Positions 59,382-64,000 of a stretch of DNA of 64,000 nucleotides are shown in pieces. Origin of the DNA: Chloroflexota bacterium (GTDB taxonomy: Bacteria; Chloroflexota; Anaerolineae; Anaerolineales; Villigracilaceae); assembly GCA_026390015.1 (NCBI GenBank), contig JAPLGS010000107.1, positions 1-64,000 of the forward strand. Reading direction: 5' to 3'. The position numbers and the translations under genes are program-made. A model generated the notes under the pieces. That model was not told the DNA's origin. It did not search any database and worked only from the letters and a program-made list of their open reading frames with translations. How positions within the stretch are numbered: the first letter of the stretch is position 1; every line of letters begins with the position of its first letter.

Positions 59382-60614
59382 TTATTTTACTGCAAGATGA
59401 TAGATGCTGCCATTATCGCTGGCGAAATAAATTTCCCCTGATTCGTCCTGACCAAATGTCGTGATCGTCACGCCCGTTTCAAACATAACCTGAGACTGCC
59501 ACTGACCCTCGAATAGGATCAACCCCCAAATTTTTCCTGAACAATAATCTCCGTATAAATATATGCCATTCCATTCAGACATTGCGCCGCGATACACATA
59601 TCCACCAGTGACGGAGCAGCCACCTTCGTTGTGACTATATTCAGCAACCGGGAGCAGCAAACCAGGTTGAGGCGCGCCATCGTAGCCATGATTGCCTTCC
59701 ATGATAGACCAGCCAAAATTGGCGCCGCCTTGCGAATCCGCGGGCAGATAATCAATCTCCTCCCAATCACCCTGACCCACATCGCCGATATACAAATCGC
59801 CTGTGGCGCGGTCGAAGGAGATTCGCCACGGATTGCGAAGCCCATAAGCCCAGACTTCGTTCCCAAATGGATTATCCGTTGGAATGCTGTATGTTTCGCC
59901 GCTGTCTACATTTAGGCGTAAAATTTTTCCGAGCAAGGAGGTTGTGTTTTGACCATTCTTGTGCGGGTCACCGGCGAAGCCGCCATCACCAAGGCCTGCG
60001 TAAAGATAACCGTCGGGGCCAAAGGCTAATGCGCCGCCATTGTGATTGGGATAAGGTTGTTTAATTTTGAGCAATAGAACTTCACTGTTTGAGCTGTCTG
60101 AAGTTCCAACTTGAAAACGTGAAATAAAAGTATCGCCGCCAGCGCCAGTGTAGTTGACATAGAAGAATCCATTTTTTTCGAAATCAGGGTGAAATGCCAG
60201 ACCGAGCAAACCCATTTCGTTGCCGCTGTCATTCACGCGGTCAGAAATATCAAGCAAAGGCGCGTCGAGGAGTTGTCCATTTTCATAGATGCGGATCATG
60301 CCATATTTTTCTATGATGAACAATCGGCTTGAGCCGTCATTTGCAGGCTGAATATCTACCGGGCGGTCGAGTGAGCTGGCGACTATTTTCCATTCGTATG
60401 CATCTGCGTTGGGAAATGAAACTGCGCTGGTCACTGGATTCGCGGTCGGCGGCACGGCGGTAGAATCAGGCGCGGGTTGGGACTCTGCTTGAGAGGCAGG
60501 AACAATTATCGGCGCGGGTGAAGCAAGGGGCGTGATCGTGGCAGAAGCAGATTCTGCCAACCCTCCGCATGCTGCGAGAATTGGCAGAATCAATAAAATT
60601 AAGAGACGCTTCAT
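59382..60614 (-). CDS. PQQ-dependent sugar dehydrogenase-like lipoprotein
   Basis: A 410-residue lipoprotein (lipobox LAAC, Cys16) with a Pro/Thr/Ser linker. The mature part is a six-bladed propeller of the soluble glucose/sorbosone dehydrogenase family: LDRPVDIQPANDGSSRLFIIEKYGMIRIY, GLLGLAFHPDFEKNGFFYVNYT, GGALAFGPDGYLYAGLGDGG and VWAYGLRNPWRISFDRATGDLYIGDVGQ. Family members oxidise aldoses using pyrroloquinoline quinone and calcium, but many have unknown substrates. It is closely linked with the YkvA-like gene upstream (5 bp gap). Confidence 0.88.
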   Translation of the reverse strand: MKRLLILLILPILAACGGLAESASATITPLASPAPIIVPASQAESQPAPDSTAVPPTANPVTSAVSFPNADAYEWKIVASSLDRPVDIQPANDGSSRLFIIEKYGMIRIYENGQLLDAPLLDISDRVNDSGNEMGLLGLAFHPDFEKNGFFYVNYTGAGGDTFISRFQVGTSDSSNSEVLLLKIKQPYPNHNGGALAFGPDGYLYAGLGDGGFAGDPHKNGQNTTSLLGKILRLNVDSGETYSIPTDNPFGNEVWAYGLRNPWRISFDRATGDLYIGDVGQGDWEEIDYLPADSQGGANFGWSIMEGNHGYDGAPQPGLLLPVAEYSHNEGGCSVTGGYVYRGAMSEWNGIYLYGDYCSGKIWGLILFEGQWQSQVMFETGVTITTFGQDESGEIYFASDNGSIYHLAVK

Positions 60615-60619
60615 TGTGA

Positions 60620-60979
60620 TTATTTATCGCTTATATCGGTGGCTTCTACATCCACAATTTCATCCTGTGCGTTAACGTTCATGTTGCCAGCAAGTTCCTT
60701 CATGTGTTCCGCAACAACAGCCGGCGGGCAAAGTTCGGTGAAGACATATGAACCAAGCCAAAGGATTGCGGCATCGTCCAATGCGCCAATCACGGGAATG
60801 GAAATCGCGTCTATTGGTGAAACAAGATAGATGAGTGCGCCAAGGGGAATCAGTTTGGCAAAAATATTCACTCGCGAATCACCCATCAGGCGAAAGATAA
60901 GTTTGAGTTGATTAAGCACATTGCGAATCACACCGCCCTGCTGAGGCACCAATAAATTGTTGGGTTTCTTTTCGTCCAT
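60620..60979 (-). CDS. YkvA/DUF1232-family membrane protein
   Basis: A 119-residue protein. The DUF1232 core is LIPLGALIYLVSPIDAISIPVIGALDDAAILWLGSYVF, with one or two membrane segments. The function is unknown. The ATG at 60979 lies after an AAGGAGA site. It starts an operon with the sugar dehydrogenase. Confidence 0.85.
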   Translation of the reverse strand: MDEKKPNNLLVPQQGGVIRNVLNQLKLIFRLMGDSRVNIFAKLIPLGALIYLVSPIDAISIPVIGALDDAAILWLGSYVFTELCPPAVVAEHMKELAGNMNVNAQDEIVDVEATDISDK

Positions 60980-61091
60980 TTGAATCTCCTTTTGAATAAT
61001 ATATTATATTCGATTTGCGTTTTGCTTTTATCTACGAATTTTAACTGAATTTGATGCAGGGCAGATCAAGACTCCCTGATAAAATCATGCC

Positions 61092-61559
61092 ATGCCCTAT
61101 TTGATCGACGGACATAATTTAATTCCAAAAGTGGGATTACGACTCGATGACCCTGATGATGAACTAAAGCTGGTCGCCATCCTGCAAAAATTCGCGCGCC
61201 TGAAGCGGCAGCAAGTGGAAGTTTATTTTGACGGCGCGCCGACCGGCCAGGCGGGGACCCGAAAGCTGGGCACCATCCGAGCGCATTTTGTTCATCTCGG
61301 GCAGAGTGCCGACAACGCCATCCGCGCTCGTTTGAATAAAATGACCGGGGACGCAAAAAATTGGATCGTGGTGTCCTCAGATAGAGAAGTGCAAAGTTCG
61401 GCGCGCATTGCACGGGCGCAATATATTTCTGCAGAAGAATTCGTAAAATCTTTAAGCGCGGCATTTAACTCCGCTCCAAAAGCAAATACAGCGGATAAAA
61501 AAATTTCGCCTGCAGAGGTGGACGAATGGCTGGAAATCTTTCGTGAAAAAAAACGCTAA
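61092..61559 (+). CDS. NYN-domain (YacP-like) RNase
   Basis: A 155-residue protein with a PIN-like NYN fold. MPYLIDGHNLIPK holds the first catalytic Asp and Asn, YFDGAP the second and VSSDREVQSSAR the third acidic cluster (SADNAI before it). Bacillus YacP/Rae1-like relatives are ribosome-associated endonucleases, so an RNA-cleaving role is plausible. No Shine-Dalgarno is obvious (CATGCC precedes the ATG). A strong terminator follows at 61675. Confidence 0.85.
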   Translation: MPYLIDGHNLIPKVGLRLDDPDDELKLVAILQKFARLKRQQVEVYFDGAPTGQAGTRKLGTIRAHFVHLGQSADNAIRARLNKMTGDAKNWIVVSSDREVQSSARIARAQYISAEEFVKSLSAAFNSAPKANTADKKISPAEVDEWLEIFREKKR

Positions 61560-61674
61560 TTACGACAAACTCTCTCCAAATTCTAATCTCAATTTAATGT
61601 AATTCAGACCATTAAGGTGTATATTCTAGCCATCGACACCTGCCCTCCCCTTTATTGGTATTAAGGTGTCAACC

Positions 61675-61718
61675 CCGCCGCTTGATTAGCATGTCCCCCC
61701 CATGCTGACAAGCGGCGG
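61675..61718 (+). terminator. Terminator after the NYN gene
   Basis: CCGCCGCTTG and CAAGCGGCGG form a perfect 10-bp stem. An inner AGCATG/CATGCT stem adds stability with a C-rich loop. AACCTTTTT follows. The 61560-61825 gap holds nothing else besides the leader repeat at 61782-61810. Confidence 0.8.
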
Positions 61719-61781
61719 AACCTTTTTAATCTCCCCTTAACTTTTCTCGTTTTTGGGAGTAAAATCTTACCGCTTCAATAC

Positions 61782-61810
61782 AATAACTTTTCCTGTGAGG
61801 AAAAGTTATT
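61782..61810 (+). promoter_or_regulatory. Perfect 12-bp inverted repeat before the lipoprotein gene
   Basis: AATAACTTTTCC and its complement flank TGTGA, ending 15 bp before the ATG at 61826 and just before the Shine-Dalgarno (GGTAGG). It could be an operator, or a leader hairpin that controls translation. Confidence 0.5.
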
Positions 61811-61825
61811 AACTAGGGTAGGAAA

Positions 61826-62872
61826 ATGAAAAATAAATATTCTTCATCCAAAAATAAACTCACCATTAAACTCTATTTGTTCGGATTAATTACTCTGCTG
61901 GGACTTTATGGATGTGCCCCACCTACACAAATGGTACCTCAACTGGAGCAGAATGCAACAGCCGCTCCTTGTTCTCTGGAATCTCCTGGAATAAATATAT
62001 ATAATATAACCCCGCGCTCATTGACACAGATCATCTTCAACAAGGCTTACTCAAATCCAGCTACCGGGCAAACTGACGTGAACCTCATAAATTTTATAGA
62101 TTTGGATATTGCTAAATACGCAGCCTTTCAAGATCTAATCAGGGAGACTCAACGCTGGTCAGATGTTGAAACGATTGTTTTGAGTGAAACAAATGTTGTC
62201 AAGATTACAGTTACATTTATCAGTCCTGAATTAATAGATTCAGTTGTCTTAAATCAGGTTTTACAAGTTAGTGAGATTACCGGGGGGTTTGATGGCTACC
62301 TTCTTAATACTCGCCAATCCTTTGCCGCACGTGGTGAATTGTTGTTTTTGATTACTCTAACTGCGACAAATGTCACAGATATAAATATAATTTCTCATAA
62401 TTTAATAATGCCTATTAGCCAAATGGTTTTAACTAATTCCTCAGATGTAACCAGTCCGCCCAATCATGACGATCACAACCTGGAACTTCCGATGAATTCA
62501 TCATCTGAATTCGCTTTTGGATTCATCTCATATCCATTGGCGGGAGTTAATGGCAATGGATGTAATTGGCTTCTGGATCCCACTTACAATACAAACATCG
62601 TTTTATCTATTCCCCATATTACTGTTGACAATGTCAGTAATGGCCCTTATTCCTGGAAATTTTCATATGCCCCTCCGCTAATTGGAATTCTCCCTGAACT
62701 TATCCCTAATTATAATAGACCCCCTGATTTCACTAATGGCCGGATAACACCTACACTGTTGCCGCCACGTTTAACGACAAACCTAAGTTTTCCAAATGGC
62801 GAAGAACCAGAAGTATATTGGGAAGGCTTCGCGCGATATGTTTGGCACCAGTTAATCGGAGAACCATATTGA
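61826..62872 (+). CDS. Predicted lipoprotein, unknown function
   Basis: A 348-residue lipoprotein with signal core KLYLFGLITLLGLYGC (Cys near residue 29). The mature part has a high content of Asn, Ile and Thr, few charged residues, and a Pro-rich end (PPLIGILPELIPNYNRPP). Base composition is more A/T-rich than its neighbours, which may mean recent acquisition. No domain was recognised. The inverted repeat at 61782-61810 may control it. Confidence 0.55.
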   Translation: MKNKYSSSKNKLTIKLYLFGLITLLGLYGCAPPTQMVPQLEQNATAAPCSLESPGINIYNITPRSLTQIIFNKAYSNPATGQTDVNLINFIDLDIAKYAAFQDLIRETQRWSDVETIVLSETNVVKITVTFISPELIDSVVLNQVLQVSEITGGFDGYLLNTRQSFAARGELLFLITLTATNVTDINIISHNLIMPISQMVLTNSSDVTSPPNHDDHNLELPMNSSSEFAFGFISYPLAGVNGNGCNWLLDPTYNTNIVLSIPHITVDNVSNGPYSWKFSYAPPLIGILPELIPNYNRPPDFTNGRITPTLLPPRLTTNLSFPNGEEPEVYWEGFARYVWHQLIGEPY

Positions 62873-62915
62873 TCGGGATTTCCCAATAATTTGTTTTATA
62901 AACAAGTTGATAAAT

Positions 62916-63926
62916 ATGCCAACCGCATACACCTTTATCCCCTCTCGCGGACATGAATTTCCAGAACATCCTGAACGGCCGGGGAGATTGGATGTTTTGG
63001 AACCTTTGCTGAATTCTTTTGCAGCGGAAAAACTTGAACCACATCAAGCGACCGTTGAGCAAATTGCTCGTGTGCATAATCCACAATTGATCCAAGCTAT
63101 CGAAAAAATTTGTCAGAATGGTCCAGGGATCATAGACCATGCTCCCACTTATGTTACCCAAACATCCTATCAAGATGCTCTCCTGGCGGCTGGCGGTGTG
63201 ATCGCGTGTACGCGCGCGGTTATCAATGGAGATGCAAAGAATGCCTTCGCGATAGTCCGCCCACCGGGGCATCATGCAGAACCAGCGCGCGCGATGGGAT
63301 TTTGCATCTTTAATAATATTGCAATTGGCGCGCGTGAAGCAATGGAAAATGGATTACAGCGCGTGATGGTCATTGACTATGACGCGCATCACGGCAACGG
63401 GACGCAAGCCGCGTTCCTTCATGAAGAACGTGTCGGATTTATATCCACTCATCAATGGGGAATTTATCCGGGCACAGGCTGGATCACAGACTCGCCTCAT
63501 GCGAAGGGACGGCTGGTCAACGTCCCTTTGCATGAGTTTGCAGGCGACGAAACTTTTGCGCGCGTGAGTGATGAAATCTTCAAGCCGATGGTCCGATCAT
63601 TCAGTCCGCAGATGCTATTTATTTCAGCGGGTTTCGATGCGCATTGGAATGACCCGATCACTTCGCTGGGATTATCTACCCGCGGATTTTACAACATGTC
63701 TAATAAACTGGTTGAGATCGCGGAAGAATATTGTGAGGGCAAAATTATCTTTGTACTCGAAGGCGGCTATGACCCGCAAAACGTCGCGCATGGAGCGGCG
63801 GCTGTCTTCGACGCATTGACCAACTCAAAGTTCAGGAATGATGCGCACGACCCGTCACCTTATGCAGATGCGGATCACGAATCCCGCATTCAGGAGATTC
63901 TAAAATGGCACGAAATCCCGCAATAG
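62916..63926 (+). CDS. Histone deacetylase-family amidohydrolase (AcuC/APAH-like)
   Basis: A 336-residue zinc amidohydrolase. Motifs: HPERPGRLDVLEPLL, AIVRPPGHHAEPARAMGFCIFNNIAIGA with the two catalytic His, VMVIDYDAHHGNGTQ with zinc-binding Asp and His, and SAGFDAHWNDPI with the second Asp; EGGYD closes the site. Bacterial members deacetylate acetyl-polyamines or acetyl-lysine, or are linked with acetoin use; the substrate here is not known. The ATG at 62916 is preferred to a TTG three codons earlier. Confidence 0.93.
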   Translation: MPTAYTFIPSRGHEFPEHPERPGRLDVLEPLLNSFAAEKLEPHQATVEQIARVHNPQLIQAIEKICQNGPGIIDHAPTYVTQTSYQDALLAAGGVIACTRAVINGDAKNAFAIVRPPGHHAEPARAMGFCIFNNIAIGAREAMENGLQRVMVIDYDAHHGNGTQAAFLHEERVGFISTHQWGIYPGTGWITDSPHAKGRLVNVPLHEFAGDETFARVSDEIFKPMVRSFSPQMLFISAGFDAHWNDPITSLGLSTRGFYNMSNKLVEIAEEYCEGKIIFVLEGGYDPQNVAHGAAAVFDALTNSKFRNDAHDPSPYADADHESRIQEILKWHEIPQ

Positions 63927-63985
63927 GAATATTATGATGTAGAATCATTTTGTTGTACATTCGCATAAAATTCGAGGAGCGAAAG

Positions 63986-64000
63986 ATGGATAAAAAAGAA
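63986..64000 (+). CDS. Start of a gene running off the right edge
   Basis: An ATG with a GAGGAG Shine-Dalgarno 7 bases upstream starts MDKKE and continues beyond the window. Nothing can be said about its product. Confidence 0.5.

Noticed and set aside
1-64000. CRISPR array or complete insertion sequence
   Set aside because: No regular direct repeats with spacers were seen, and all transposase traces are partial.

Overview
The window reads as chromosomal DNA of a bacterium, most likely a member of Chloroflexota close to Anaerolineae. That placement is inferred from gene content and style: a cytochrome c maturation operon with a Cys-type CcmE, a fused serine hydroxymethyltransferase/aminomethyltransferase, a fused LutB-LutC protein, many lipoproteins with Ala/Thr/Pro-rich linkers, a fused E1 subunit and a tungstate uptake operon. 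No rRNA gene, CRISPR array or intact insertion sequence was seen. One tRNA gene (tRNA-Glu, CUC) is present.

Layout. 1-0.5 kb: tail of a transposase, then tRNA-Glu. 0.5-9.1 kb: lactate-utilisation proteins (LutA, LutB-LutC fusion), phosphofructokinase, glycogen phosphorylase, a rhodanese and a membrane protein. 9.2-9.8 kb: a DsbA/FrnE-family oxidoreductase whose CxxC motif is interrupted by an in-frame TGA followed by a SECIS-like hairpin, i.e. a probable selenoprotein; this is the most notable object in the window. 10-13.5 kb: small accessory genes (pentapeptide repeat, CsbD-like, lipoprotein). 13.7-25.2 kb, minus strand: GlyA-GcvT fusion, dihydrolipoyl dehydrogenase, E2, a four-helix-bundle protein, fused E1 and a membrane Fe-S oxidoreductase, forming a 2-oxoacid dehydrogenase/one-carbon block in which the E3 may also serve glycine cleavage. 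25.2-35.7 kb: a secreted transglycosylase-like protein and the ccm operon (ccmE-F-H-G-I-like-cytochrome-A-B-C-D). 35.9-43.9 kb: secreted peptidase, peptide-binding protein, LysM lipoprotein, aldo/keto reductase, ThyX-like protein, HIT protein and a polysaccharide-deacetylase-like lipoprotein. 43.9-45.1 kb: a decayed stretch with a frameshifted DUF559 gene and fragments of three other genes. 45.2-53.4 kb: coaX, a homocysteine methyltransferase/MTHFR fusion, a glycosyltransferase, metH and a YdeI-like gene. 53.5-58.9 kb, plus strand: a molybdate/tungstate-type regulator, a Mop protein, a lipoprotein, a TiaS-like domain, a membrane protein and tupABC. The same inverted repeat stands before both transcription units. 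59-64 kb: a Cys-rich small protein, a sugar dehydrogenase, YkvA-like, NYN and histone-deacetylase-like genes.

A second theme is short repetitive 'words' and perfect palindromes that sit between genes and also, in frame, inside linkers of several large enzymes (LutBC, E2, Fe-S oxidoreductase, ThyX-like, MetH). Start codons were re-chosen from the longest open frame where a Shine-Dalgarno sequence or family fit favoured an internal start; these cases are stated. No database search was possible, so all product names rest on motifs and recalled family features.
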